A stretch of DNA of 64,000 nt from Saccharomonospora glauca K62 (lineage in GTDB: Bacteria > Actinomycetota > Actinomycetes > Mycobacteriales > Pseudonocardiaceae), in assembly GCF_000243395.2 (NCBI RefSeq), contig NZ_CM001484.1:1599568-1663567 (forward strand). The letters run 5' to 3'. A program made the translations under genes and the position numbers. The notes beneath the pieces were generated by a model. It saw only the letters and a program-made list of their open reading frames with translations. It made no database searches and was not told the DNA's origin. This document shows positions 50,339 through 59,307 of this stretch, piece after piece (the first letter of the stretch is position 1; each line of letters starts with the position of its first letter).

Positions 50339-51013
50339 GTGACCAACACGGCGCCGCTGTCGACCGTCGGGGCGGGTAGCCGTCCCGAGGTACCACCGGC
50401 GGTGGCGCGCTCGGGCGGAGCGGGCGGCCCGTCGCCGCTCGTTCTCGCGGCCGGTCTGGTGTTGGTCGCCGTGGTGGCGGGACTGGTGTGGGGACTTCTC
50501 CGTTCGGGAAGCGGCGGCGGTGTGGTGGGGACCCCGCAGGCGGCCCCGACCTCCGCGAATCCCCTGACCAACGGCCGGTTCTCCTACGAGACGGTTGCCG
50601 GCCCCGTCGAGGCGACCGACTGCTCGGCCAACTCCTACGGCGAGATGGTCGGCTGGTTCGCCGAGCACCCCTGTGAGAAGGTGCTTCGCGGCCTCTACAC
50701 CGTGCAGGAGGGGGAGGCGCGGGCTCTCGTGTCCGTGGTGCTGGTCGTGATGCCCGACGCCGCCTTGGCACAGCAGTTGAAGGCCGTCACCGACACCGAC
50801 GGCACGGGCAACGTCAACGACCTCGTCCGCGACGGAACGGCGAACTTGCCGAGGGCACCCGTGGTCGCCCGTGGCAAGTACTACTCCGAGGTCGACGACC
50901 GTGAGGTGACGATCGTCGAGGCCAACTTCTACGGTGAGCACTCCGACGAGCAGCTCCTGGCCGACATCAGCCGGGACGCCGCCCGGCTGGCCGAGCACCT
51001 GACCTCGAACTGA
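50339..51013 (+). CDS. membrane-anchored extracytoplasmic protein, unknown function
   Basis: A 224-residue protein: a short cytoplasmic Pro/Ala-rich start, one transmembrane helix (about 37-57), a Gly/Pro linker and an extracellular domain of about 150 residues with Cys in T-D-C-S-A-N and H-P-C-E-K that may form a disulfide. GTG 50339 has AGGAG 12 nt upstream; an in-frame GTG at 50312, overlapping the previous stop, has none. It is likely co-transcribed with the aminotransferase gene. I do not recognise the domain. Confidence 0.6.
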   Translation: MTNTAPLSTVGAGSRPEVPPAVARSGGAGGPSPLVLAAGLVLVAVVAGLVWGLLRSGSGGGVVGTPQAAPTSANPLTNGRFSYETVAGPVEATDCSANSYGEMVGWFAEHPCEKVLRGLYTVQEGEARALVSVVLVVMPDAALAQQLKAVTDTDGTGNVNDLVRDGTANLPRAPVVARGKYYSEVDDREVTIVEANFYGEHSDEQLLADISRDAARLAEHLTSN

Positions 51014-51084
51014 CCGGTCCCGACGGGCTCCGGCCGCACCGGAGCCCGTACCGCCGGTCGTGGTGCGTCCGCACCGGAGCGTCG

Positions 51085-52050
51085 TCAGTGCGTCGCGGGT
51101 TCCCGGCCCGGCAGTCGCGGCACGACCGGCTCGATCCCCGCCTCCTCGCGCCAGTGGACGCCCCGCGTCGCGGCGCCGATCAGGCAGTGGACGGCGAAGT
51201 CCCGGATCGACGCGTCGTCGGTGCGTTCGAGGACGCCGTGCCAGGCGGTGGTGGCGTCGGACTCGGCGGTGGCGACCGCGCGCGCGGCCGAACCGTCGTC
51301 GGTCACCGGGTCGGTGAGGACGTAGGCGGGTTCGGCGGGACGGGGCGTGCGGCCCGCGGCGGACAACAGCCGTTCGCAGACGTCCCTCCGCTCGATGTGG
51401 GCGCGCTCGCCACGGGTGATGCCGCTTTCGTAATCCTCGTCGAGGAACGCCCGCACCAGGCCGTACACCCAGATCGCGGCGTGCTCGGTCTCCAGCGCCG
51501 TCTGCACCGCGTTCGCGGTGTCGTCCTCCAGCCGGGTCACCGAGGTCGGGTCGAACGCCGGTTCGCCGAGCTGGGAGGGCTGTCCCAGCTCCAGGGCCGC
51601 GGCGCAGCCCGCGGCCACCGAACCCACCAGACCCGCGCGGTGGCGGGGCAGCTCGGGAAGCAGACGCAGCGCCTCGTCCCTGCCCTCGGCGAGCCAGGAC
51701 CACAACCGTGAGGGGTCACTCGTGTCGAACGTCGGTGGTGTCTCTCCCTCCGGCACCGGCCGGTTGAGCCGCTCCACCTCCGCCCGTAGCGCTTCGGCGT
51801 GTGCCGCGCGGACGGTGGCCACCTGGCCCGCGACGTCGGCGAGGTCCGAGGACTCGGTGGCCAGCTTCTCGGCGGCCTTCGCGTGGCCGGAGGCCTGCAA
51901 CCACAGCGGTCGCAACGGGTCGGGGGCGTCCTCGTAGCCGGAGGTGCACGCCGCCAGGCCGGAGGCCGTGGGGACCGCCAGCACGGTGAACGCGGCGGCC
52001 CGCAGGAACACGCGTCTTCCGAACGCGGGTCTGCCAGATTGGGATCTCAC
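51085..52050 (-). CDS. Tat-exported ferritin-like lipoprotein (DUF4439 type)
   Basis: A 321-residue protein. The N-terminus G-R-R-V-F-L-R-A-A-A-F is a twin-arginine signal and ends in the lipobox L-A-A-C. The C-terminal 150 residues form a four-helix DUF4439-like bundle with E-T-E-H-A-A-I-W-V-Y and E-R-A-H-I-E-R-R-D motifs that could bind metal. This gene sits divergent to rimP in many actinobacteria. GTG 52050 is chosen for the RR signal. It may store or sequester metal at the membrane. Confidence 0.8.
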   Translation of the reverse strand: MRSQSGRPAFGRRVFLRAAAFTVLAVPTASGLAACTSGYEDAPDPLRPLWLQASGHAKAAEKLATESSDLADVAGQVATVRAAHAEALRAEVERLNRPVPEGETPPTFDTSDPSRLWSWLAEGRDEALRLLPELPRHRAGLVGSVAAGCAAALELGQPSQLGEPAFDPTSVTRLEDDTANAVQTALETEHAAIWVYGLVRAFLDEDYESGITRGERAHIERRDVCERLLSAAGRTPRPAEPAYVLTDPVTDDGSAARAVATAESDATTAWHGVLERTDDASIRDFAVHCLIGAATRGVHWREEAGIEPVVPRLPGREPATH

Positions 52051-52150
52051 GTGGTCATCCTGCCAGCAGCGGGCGACGTCCGGCGGGAGGTGGTGGGGGC
52101 ACGCTAAGCTGGACCACCATTTCGGAACAAGCACGACAGGGAGCATCACG

Positions 52151-52690
52151 GTGCCCAACGAACTCGCCAGCAGGCTGGAGCCACTCGTGGCCGAGGCCGT
52201 CGAGGCCGCGGGTTTCGAACTCGACGCGCTGGACGTGCAGCAGGCGGGCAGGCGCAAGCTGGTGAAGGTCGTGGTCGACAGCGACGACGGTGTTGAGCTC
52301 GACAAGGTCGCGGAGATCAGCAAGGCGGTGTCGGCGATGCTCGACCGGCACGAACACCTGATCGCAGGCGCTTACACGCTGGAGGTGACCTCGCCGGGGC
52401 TCGACAGGCCGCTGACGAAACCGCGGCACTGGCGCAGAGCACGGTTCCGGCTGGTCCGGGTCACTCCGCACGAGGGACCCGCGTTCGTCGGCCGTGTCGG
52501 TGCCGCGGGCGAGGAGTCGGTGCGCATACTGGTTGACGGACAGATTCGCGACCTGCCCTATGCCGACGTGCGCAAGGCCGTGGTCGAGGTCGAGTTCAAG
52601 CAGCCGCCTTCCGGGGAGCTCAAGCTGCTGGAAGAGGATGATTGCGGCAAGATCGGGGAAGGCACCGGAACGAAGGAGGAGTCGAGGTGA
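52151..52690 (+). CDS. rimP: ribosome maturation factor RimP
   Basis: A 179-residue protein required for 30S subunit assembly. The N-terminal alpha/beta domain has [21 protein letters not shown] and the signature [14 protein letters not shown] (about residue 75), followed by a C-terminal SH3-like barrel and an acidic tail. GGGAG lies 7 nt before GTG 52151. TAAGCT near 52105 could be the -10 box of the operon. It overlaps nusA by 4 nt. Confidence 0.95.
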   Translation: MPNELASRLEPLVAEAVEAAGFELDALDVQQAGRRKLVKVVVDSDDGVELDKVAEISKAVSAMLDRHEHLIAGAYTLEVTSPGLDRPLTKPRHWRRARFRLVRVTPHEGPAFVGRVGAAGEESVRILVDGQIRDLPYADVRKAVVEVEFKQPPSGELKLLEEDDCGKIGEGTGTKEESR

Positions 52691-53718
52691 ACGTCGACAT
52701 CGCGGCGTTGCGCGCGATCGAGCGGGACAAGGACATCCCCTTCGAGACGGTTCTGGAGGCCATCGAGAGCGCACTGCTGACGGCCTACAAGCACACCGAG
52801 GGCCACCAGCCCCACGCGAGGATCGACATCGACCGCAAGACCGGCTACGTGCGCGTGCTGGCCTACACGCTCGGCCCCGACGGCGAGGTGGAGGAGGAGT
52901 GGGACGACACTCCGGAGGGCTTCGGCCGGATCGCCGCCGCCACCGCGCGCCAGGTCATCCTCCAGCGTCTGCGTGACGCGGAGCACGAGAAGACCTACGG
53001 CGAGTTCTCGGCCCAGGAGGGCGAGATCGTGGCCGGCGTCGTGCAGCGCGACGCCAAGGCGAACGCCAGGGGCATGGTGATCGTGCAGGTCGGTGACACC
53101 GAGGGTGTGCTGCCCCCGGCCGAGCAGGTCCCCGGCGAGAGCTACGAGCACGGAGCCCGGCTCAAGGCGTACGTCGTGGGGGTGTCCCGCACGGCGCGGG
53201 GCCCGCAGATCACCCTCTCGCGTACCCACCCGAACCTCGTGCGCAAGCTCTTCGCGCTGGAGGTGCCCGAGATCGCCGACGGAACCGTCGAGATCACGGC
53301 CGTGGCGAGGGAGGCCGGTCACCGGTCGAAGATCGCCGTGCGTTCCACCGTTCCCGGCGTGAACGCCAAGGGCGCCTGTATCGGCCACGTGGGCGCTCGG
53401 GTGCGCAACGTGATGAGCGAGCTCGGTGGCGAGAAGATCGACATCATCGACTACTCGGACGACCCGGCTCAGTTCGTCGGGAATGCTTTGTCGCCCGCGA
53501 AGGTTGTATCGGTGAGCGTGGTGGACGAACGGGCCAGGACGGCCAGGGTCGTCGTACCCGACTTCCAGCTTTCCCTGGCGATCGGCAAGGAAGGTCAGAA
53601 CGCGCGGCTCGCCGCTCGACTCACCGGTTGGCGGATCGACATCCGCAGTGACGCGGCCCCCGACGCGGGGCAACCGAGTGAGAAGCGGCACCCCGCGGCG
53701 GCCGGTTCCGCCGACTGA
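52687..53718 (+). CDS. nusA: transcription termination/antitermination factor NusA
   Basis: A 343-residue NusA with N-terminal RNA-polymerase-binding domain (residues 1-110), S1 domain (about 115-185) and two KH domains with I-S-L-S-R-T-H-P-N and [14 protein letters not shown]. It lacks the E. coli C-terminal acidic repeats, as usual in actinobacteria. The GTGA overlap with rimP indicates coupling. It modulates pausing, termination and rRNA antitermination. Confidence 0.96.
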   Translation: MNVDIAALRAIERDKDIPFETVLEAIESALLTAYKHTEGHQPHARIDIDRKTGYVRVLAYTLGPDGEVEEEWDDTPEGFGRIAAATARQVILQRLRDAEHEKTYGEFSAQEGEIVAGVVQRDAKANARGMVIVQVGDTEGVLPPAEQVPGESYEHGARLKAYVVGVSRTARGPQITLSRTHPNLVRKLFALEVPEIADGTVEITAVAREAGHRSKIAVRSTVPGVNAKGACIGHVGARVRNVMSELGGEKIDIIDYSDDPAQFVGNALSPAKVVSVSVVDERARTARVVVPDFQLSLAIGKEGQNARLAARLTGWRIDIRSDAAPDAGQPSEKRHPAAAGSAD

Positions 53719-53730
53719 TTGACCAAGGTC

Positions 53731-53736
53731 TAGACT
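53731..53736 (+). promoter_or_regulatory. candidate -10 box for a leaderless ylxR transcript
   Basis: TAGACT ends 5 nt before GTG 53742, and there is no ribosome-binding site between. This is the geometry of leaderless genes in actinobacteria. It would give ylxR-infB a promoter in addition to rimP-nusA read-through. Confidence 0.45.
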
Positions 53737-53741
53737 GGGTT

Positions 53742-54101
53742 GTGGTGCGACACCCACAGCCGACTTCAACGCGACGTACGGACGGAACCTCACCGGTCCG
53801 TCTGTGCGTTGGTTGTCGGCAACGGGCGTCGGTCGGAGAGCTGTCCCGCGTGGTCGCGTCGGACGGGCGGTTGGTCGTCGACGAACGTCGGCGCTTGCCG
53901 GGCCGCGGGGCCTGGTTGCACCCGCATCCGGGCTGCCTGTCCAAGGCCGAGCGGCGACGGGCGTTCCCCCGTGCTCTTCGAGTGAGGGGGGTGCTCGACA
54001 CCGCTCCCGTGCGGCATTATGTGGAACGGTTCACCGAGAGCAAGGCGGGCGTGGAATCACCGCGTCCGGAACGGACAAGGAAGCAGGTCGACCCGTCATG
54101 A
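53742..54101 (+). CDS. ylxR: YlxR-family RNA-binding protein
   Basis: A 119-residue protein of the DUF448/YlxR family. The conserved R-L-C-V-G-C-R (residues 20-26) and the block G-R-G-A-W-L-H-P-H-P-G-C-L are the positively charged nucleic-acid-binding face. It lies between nusA and infB, as in most bacteria. Either of two adjacent GTG codons could be the start. YlxR binds the RNase P RNA or acts as a regulator in other species; its role here is inferred. Confidence 0.9.
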   Translation: MVRHPQPTSTRRTDGTSPVRLCVGCRQRASVGELSRVVASDGRLVVDERRRLPGRGAWLHPHPGCLSKAERRRAFPRALRVRGVLDTAPVRHYVERFTESKAGVESPRPERTRKQVDPS

Positions 54102-54143
54102 GTCAGCCGTGAAGCTGAAGCCATGAACGCGCGACGATAGGAC

Positions 54144-54172
54144 GAGGTCTGCGGGTTTCGCCGCCAGACCTC
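54144..54172 (+). promoter_or_regulatory. hairpin in the leader before infB
   Basis: GAGGTCTG-CGG / CCG-C-CAGACCTC: an 11-bp stem with a single-base bulge and a 6-nt loop, 17 nt before the infB start. It may influence translation initiation or RNA stability, or act as a weak attenuator. Confidence 0.55.
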
Positions 54173-54189
54173 ACCAGTTGAGGAGAGCA

Positions 54190-57001
54190 GTGGCAGGCAA
54201 AGCCCGCGTACATGAGCTCGCGAAAGAGCTCGGTGTCACGAGCAAGGAAGTACTCGCCAAGCTGAAGGAACAGGGCGAGTTCGTGAAGTCTGCGTCATCG
54301 ACGGTCGAGGCGCCGGTCGCCCGTCGACTGCGTGACGCGTTTTCGAAGAAGGACGACAAGCAGTCCGAGAAGCCGTCGGGCAAGGACACGGCGAGCAAGG
54401 ACAAGGCCGGCAAGGCCACCGGTCCGAAGCCGGCGCCGTCCCCCGGCCGAGGGGCTCCCGCGCCGAAGCCCGCGCCGCCGCAGCGACGGCAGCCGGCGCA
54501 GGCCAAGCCCGCGCCCCCCGTGTCCAAGCCGGGTCCGCGTCCGGGCCCGAAGCCGGGTCCCGTGCCCAAGCCGGGTGAGCAGCTCCCGGCCGCGAAGGCC
54601 AAGGAGCAGGGCTCCGTCGTCCCGCCGAAGCCCCAGGGTCCGAAGCCCGGTCCGAAGCCGGGTCCACGTCCCCCGCGGGTCGGCAACAACCCGTTCGGTG
54701 TCGGTTCCGGTGCGCCCGAGCTGCGTCTGGCCCAGCCACGTCACGGCGGCGGTCAGGGTGGCGGTCCGCGTCCCGGCGGCGGTCAGCACGTCGCCCATGG
54801 TGGTGCTCCCGGCAGCAACTGTCCGCATTCCGTGCAACATGCCGCCGCGTCCGAACCCCGGCATGATGCCATCGCGTCCGCCGCGGCCCGCCGGTAGCCC
54901 CGGTGGTCGCGGTGGCGGCCCCAGCGGTGGCCGTGCTGGCCCCGGCAGAGGTCGCGGTGGCTGTCCCCGTGGTGGCGGTGGCGGCGGCTTCCGCGGCGGC
55001 GGTGGTGGCGGCTTCCGTCCCGGTGGCGGTGGTGGCGGCTTCCGCGGCGGTCGTGGTGGCCCCGGCGGTCGTGGTGGCACGGCCGGTGCCTTCGGGCGTC
55101 CGGGTGGTCCCTCGCGCAAGGGCCGCAAGTCGAAGCGGCAGAAGCGCCAGGAGTACATGGAGAACATGCAGGCGCCGTCGGTCGGCGGCGTGCGTCTGCC
55201 GAAGGGCAACGGCGAGACCATCCGGTTGCACCGGGGTGCGTCGTTGACCGACTTCGCGGAGAAGATCGACGCGAATCCGGCCTCGCTGGTGCAGGTGTTG
55301 TTCCACCTCGGCGAAATGGTCACCGCGACGCAGTCCGTCTCCGAGGACGTGCTGGAACTGCTCGGCTCGGAGATGAACTACAAGGTCCAGGTGGTCAGCC
55401 CCGAGGAGGAGGACCGCGAGCTGCTGGAGGCGTTCGACATCACCTACGGCGAGGACGCCGGCGGTGAGGAGGACCTCCGGCCCAGGCCGCCGGTGGTGAC
55501 CGTCATGGGTCACGTCGACCACGGTAAGACGCGACTGCTGGACACCATCCGGAAGACGAAGGTCGCCGAGGGCGAGGCCGGTGGCATCACCCAGCACATC
55601 GGCGCGTACCAGGTGGAGACCGAGGTCGACGGCGAACCGCGCGTGATCACCTTCATCGACACCCCCGGTCACGAGGCGTTCACCGCCATGCGTGCCCGTG
55701 GTGCGCAGGCCACCGACATCGCCGTGATCGTGGTCGCGGCCGACGACGGTGTCATGCCCCAGACGGTGGAGGCCATCAACCACGCGCAGGCCGCCAAGGC
55801 CCCGATCGTGGTCGCGGTCAACAAGATCGACGTCGAGGGCGCCAACCCGGCGAAGGTGCGCCAGCAGCTCACCGAGTACGGCCTCGTGGCCGAGGAGTAC
55901 GGCGGCGACACCATGTTCGTCGACATCTCGGCGAAGCAGGGCACCAACATCGACGGGCTGCTCGAAGCGATCGTGCTGACCGCCGACGCGGCGCTGGACC
56001 TCCGAGCCAACCCGGACATGGAGGCCCAGGGGGTGGCCATCGAGGCGCACCTCGACCGCGGTCGCGGTCCCGTGGCGACGGTGTTGGTGCAGCGCGGCAC
56101 GCTGCGCGTGGGCGACTCGGTGGTGGCCGGCGACGCCTACGGCCGGGTGCGGCGCATGGTCGACGAGTACAACCGCGACGTCACCGAGGCGACGCCGTCG
56201 AGGCCGGTGCAGGTCATCGGCTTCACGTCGGTGCCTCGGGCCGGTGACACCTTCCTCGTCGTCGAGGAGGACAGGGTGGCCCGGCAGATCGCGGAGCGGC
56301 GACAGGCCCGGATCCGCAACGCGGAGAACGCGGCCCGGCGCAAGCGCGTCAGCCTGGAGGACCTGGACTCCGCGCTCAAGGAGACCAACACCCTCAACCT
56401 GATCATCAAGGGCGACAACTCGGGTACCGTCGAGGCGCTGGAGGCGTCGCTGCTCCAGATCGACGTCGGCGACGAGGTGGAGCTCAACGTCGTCCACCGC
56501 GGCGTCGGTGGTGTCACGGAAAGCGACATCGACCTCGCCACGGCGTCCGACGCCATCGTGATCGGGTACAACGTGCGGGCCCAGGGCAAGGCGACCGAGC
56601 GGGCCACCCGCGAGGGCGTCGACGTCCGGTACTACACGGTGATCTACCAGGCGATCGAGGAGATTGAGCAGGCCCTCAAGGGCATGCTCAAGCCGATCTA
56701 CGAGGAGGTGGAGCTCGGCAAGGCCGAGGTCCGCGAGGTGTTCAAGTCCTCGAAGGTCGGCACGATCGCCGGTTGCCTCGTCACCTCGGGCGTGATCCGT
56801 CGCAACGCGAAGGCGCGCCTGCTGCGTGACGACGTGGTGGTTGCCGAGAACCTGCCGGTGAACTCGCTGCGCCGGTTCAAGGACGACGTCGTCGAGGTGC
56901 GGGACGGGTTCGAGTGTGGTCTCACGCTCGGCAAGTTCTCCGACATCAAGATCGGCGACGTGGTGGAGACGTACGAGCTCCGCGAGAAGCCGCGCGAGTG
57001 A
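54190..57001 (+). CDS. infB: translation initiation factor IF-2, frame broken in the N-terminal linker
   Basis: GTG 54190 with GAGGAG upstream starts [16 protein letters not shown], the usual IF-2 N-terminal helix. A Pro/Gly/Lys-rich linker follows to about 54820. The frame then shifts by one, so as written translation ends at 54897, while the next frame carries on from [11 protein letters not shown] to a normal end with G-D-H-V-D-H-G-K-T (G1), D-T-P-G-H-E (G3) and N-K-I-D (G4) equivalents and full C-terminal domains. The shift lies in low-complexity GC-rich sequence near 54820-54835. As infB is essential, a sequence error is the likeliest cause. Confidence 0.9.
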
Positions 57002-57073
57002 CGTGGATTGCGGCCGGGCGGGCGGTGAGCTACCCGCCCGCCCGGCCGCAGTCGTGAGCAGGGGACGGCAACG

Positions 57074-57367
57074 ATGTTCGTCGGCACACTGGAACTGGAC
57101 GTGCTGCTCGGCGACGTCCGGTCGCTGAAGCAGAAGCGTTCCGCCGTCCGTCCCATCGTGGCCGAACTGCGGCGCCGCTACGAGGTCGCCGTCGCGGAGG
57201 CCGGGCATCTCGACCTGTACCGGCGTTCGTTACTGGGTGTGGCCGTCGTGGCTGCGGACGCCTCTCACGTACGGGACGTGTTGGACGCGTGTGAGCGGCT
57301 CGTGGCGGCACGCCCGGAGATCGAGTTGTTGTCGGCGCGCCGACGGCTGCTCGGCCCGGAGGATTGA
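57074..57367 (+). CDS. ylxP: YlxP-like DUF503 protein
   Basis: A 97-residue protein of the DUF503/YlxP family, with the conserved [12 protein letters not shown] (residues 17-28) and A-E-A-G-H-L-D-L-Y. It is found between infB and rbfA in many actinobacteria and firmicutes. It is probably linked to ribosome assembly or RNA binding; its exact role is not known. Confidence 0.9.
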   Translation: MFVGTLELDVLLGDVRSLKQKRSAVRPIVAELRRRYEVAVAEAGHLDLYRRSLLGVAVVAADASHVRDVLDACERLVAARPEIELLSARRRLLGPED

Positions 57368-57398
57368 AGCGTGGGAGCGAAGACGAAGGGGGTGCGCC

Positions 57399-57842
57399 AT
57401 GGCTGATCAGGCTCGCGCACGACGGTTGGCCAAGCGGATCGCACAGATCGTGGCGTCCGCGTTGGAGCACGAGATCAAGGACCCGCGGCTGGGCAACGTG
57501 ACGATCACCGACGCCAGGGTCACGGGTGACCTGCGCGATGCCACCGTGTACTACACGGTGCTCGGCGACAGCCTCGACTCCAAGCCGGACTTCGCGGGAG
57601 CCGCCGCCGCGTTGGAGTCGGCGCGCGGGGTGTTGCGGACGAAGGTCGGGCAGGGCACGGGCGTGCGGTACACGCCGACGCTGACGTTCGTACCCGATCA
57701 GTTGCCGCAGGACGCTCGCCACATCGACGAGTTGCTGGCGAAGGCGCGGGAGGCCGATGCCGAGGTGGCCCGCCTGGCCACGGGCGCGCAGCCCGCGGGC
57801 GAGGCCAACCCGTACCGCGTGAAGGACGACGAGGAGAAGTAG
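57399..57842 (+). CDS. rbfA: ribosome-binding factor A
   Basis: A 147-residue KH-like protein that binds 30S precursors and helps mature 16S rRNA. The conserved R-x-x-R-L-A-K-R-I and [14 protein letters not shown] (about residues 25-38) are present, and the late [11 protein letters not shown] is family-typical. AAGGGGGTG precedes ATG 57399. The acidic tail is common in actinobacteria. Confidence 0.95.
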   Translation: MADQARARRLAKRIAQIVASALEHEIKDPRLGNVTITDARVTGDLRDATVYYTVLGDSLDSKPDFAGAAAALESARGVLRTKVGQGTGVRYTPTLTFVPDQLPQDARHIDELLAKAREADAEVARLATGAQPAGEANPYRVKDDEEK

Positions 57843-57858
57843 CGACTACCCCACGGGA

Positions 57859-57883
57859 GGGTCGGGCGGTGGTGACCCGACCC
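57859..57883 (+). terminator. terminator-like hairpin after rbfA
   Basis: Perfect 8-bp stem GGGTCGGG / CCCGACCC with a 9-nt loop, 16 nt beyond the rbfA stop. There is no T-run. It probably ends the rimP-rbfA operon. Confidence 0.65.
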
Positions 57884-57935
57884 GACCGGGGCACGACGAT
57901 TCGGTGGTCTTTTCGGGTCGCTCGTCGCAGCGCCC

Positions 57936-58082
57936 GTGATCACGTCGAGGTCTTTCGACGCACCGCTTCCGTTCTTCGCTCCCGCCACCGAGGGCGGGGA
58001 GAAGCGTTTACCTGCGGGTAGCACGAAGCTCGGCGAGACTGTTCGCGGTGTGCATCGATCCGACAGCGACAGCAGCGCGTGA
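57936..58082 (+). CDS. possible 48-aa peptide gene before a PIMT-like methyltransferase
   Basis: A GTG frame of 48 codons: charged N-terminus, F-D-A-P-L-P-F-F-A-P near residue 7, T-E-G-G-E-K-R-L-P-A-G-S-T-K-L, and a tail rich in Ser and Asp (H-R-S-D-S-D-S-S-A). It ends 55 nt before the methyltransferase gene. There is no ribosome-binding site at the GTG, and GC3 is only modestly raised, so it may be chance. It is noted because peptides modified by PIMT-like enzymes are short, hydroxyl- and Asp-rich, and encoded just upstream of the enzyme. Confidence 0.35.
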   Translation: MITSRSFDAPLPFFAPATEGGEKRLPAGSTKLGETVRGVHRSDSDSSA

Positions 58083-58137
58083 GGCGTAGCCGACGAGATC
58101 ACGTCGGCTCCGTCGACGGGCTGAACGGAGACCACCC

Positions 58138-59274
58138 GTGATCACCACAACCCTCGACAGCGCCGCGCTTCGTACCCGGCTCGTCGACCGTCTCGTGGTC
58201 GACGGTTTTCTGCACGAGCCCCGGTGGCGGCAGGCCTTCCGTGCCGTTCCGCGCGAGAAACTCGTGGACGCGTTCACGGTGCGCGACCCGTACACCGGCG
58301 ATCTCACCCACTACGACCTCGTTGCCGACCCCGGTCCCGCGCTCACCGCCGTCTACGGTGACGTCCCGCTGCTCACGCAGCGCGTCGCGGGGGTGAGGGC
58401 CACGCCGAGCTCGGCCACGCCCGCGCGGATGGCGTTGCTGCTCGAACGCCTCGACGCCTATCCCGGACACCGGGTGCTGGAGATCGGCATCGGCACCGGT
58501 TACCTCACCGCCCTGCTGTCCCACGAACTCGGGTCCCGCGCGGTCACCGGGGTCGCCGGGGATCCGCAACTGGTGGAGCAGGTTCGGCTCCGCCTCGCCG
58601 AGCTGGGCTACCGGCCCCGGTTGGTGGTGGGGCGCGGCGCGCACGGCGCCCCGTCGACCTCGCTCCACGACCGTGTCCTCGCCGCCCACGGCCTGCCCTG
58701 GGTGCCTCCCACGTGGCTGTCGCAGGTCCGGCCCGGAGGGATCATCCTGATCGACCTGGGTTTCTTGCTCCTTCGGTTGAGCGTCGGCGACAACCGCCGG
58801 GCCATCGGGCGGTTCATCGACTACGCCGCGTCCATGCACCCGCGTGCCGCCTCCGACCTCACCGGCCTCCCCGTGCGCGACATCCTCGCGGCGACCAACC
58901 GCAGGGGACGGATCGACCGTGGGCCACGGCCGTCCTACCTGGAGGAACGCCCACTGCAGTGCCTGCACGCCGTCGTCTTCCCGCACGTCCACAAGGCCAT
59001 CGTGTACGGCGACGACGACAGCGTCTCCTACGCGTTGACCGACTCGGTGTCGGGAGCGTGGGCTCGGGCCCGCCCCGACGGCGACGGGTACGTCACGGTC
59101 GTGCACGGGGGGCCTCGGAACCTGTGGTCCGATCTCACCGGGCTCGCCCGCTGGTGGAACGACCGCGGCCGTCCCGACCCGACCCGGTTCGGACTCACCG
59201 TCGCCGCCGACGGAAAGCACGTGCTGTGGCTCGACCGGCCGGACAAGGTGGTGACGCGGCTGCCCATCCGGTAG
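58138..59274 (+). CDS. PIMT-like O-methyltransferase of the peptide-maturase type
   Basis: A 378-residue enzyme. The N-terminal half follows protein-L-isoaspartate methyltransferase: V-P-R-E-K-L-V, V-Y-G-D-V-P-L-L-T-Q, the S-S-A-T-P-A-R-M-A substrate loop, SAM motif V-L-E-I-G-I-G-T-G-Y-L-T-A-L-L and A-E-L-G-Y-R-P. It has 170 extra C-terminal residues not found in housekeeping PIMT. That layout is typical of methyltransferases accompanying graspetide, lanthipeptide or FxLD peptide systems. No ATP-grasp, LanB-like or leader-binding gene is adjacent, so it is an orphan unless the small frame upstream is its substrate. Confidence 0.75.
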   Translation: MITTTLDSAALRTRLVDRLVVDGFLHEPRWRQAFRAVPREKLVDAFTVRDPYTGDLTHYDLVADPGPALTAVYGDVPLLTQRVAGVRATPSSATPARMALLLERLDAYPGHRVLEIGIGTGYLTALLSHELGSRAVTGVAGDPQLVEQVRLRLAELGYRPRLVVGRGAHGAPSTSLHDRVLAAHGLPWVPPTWLSQVRPGGIILIDLGFLLLRLSVGDNRRAIGRFIDYAASMHPRAASDLTGLPVRDILAATNRRGRIDRGPRPSYLEERPLQCLHAVVFPHVHKAIVYGDDDSVSYALTDSVSGAWARARPDGDGYVTVVHGGPRNLWSDLTGLARWWNDRGRPDPTRFGLTVAADGKHVLWLDRPDKVVTRLPIR

Positions 59275-59307
59275 GCGGCGGGCGGCCGCCACCGAGGTCG
59301 GTGAGCG

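Noticed and set aside
54236-57208. 990-codon open frame antisense to infB
   Set aside because: It is Thr/Ala/Arg/His-rich with no domain and mirrors the third-position bias of infB, a usual shadow in high-GC genomes.
57876-58137. c-di-AMP or other riboswitch upstream of the PIMT-like gene
   Set aside because: The 250-bp leader is suggestive in length, but I could not identify the conserved cores of any known riboswitch class.
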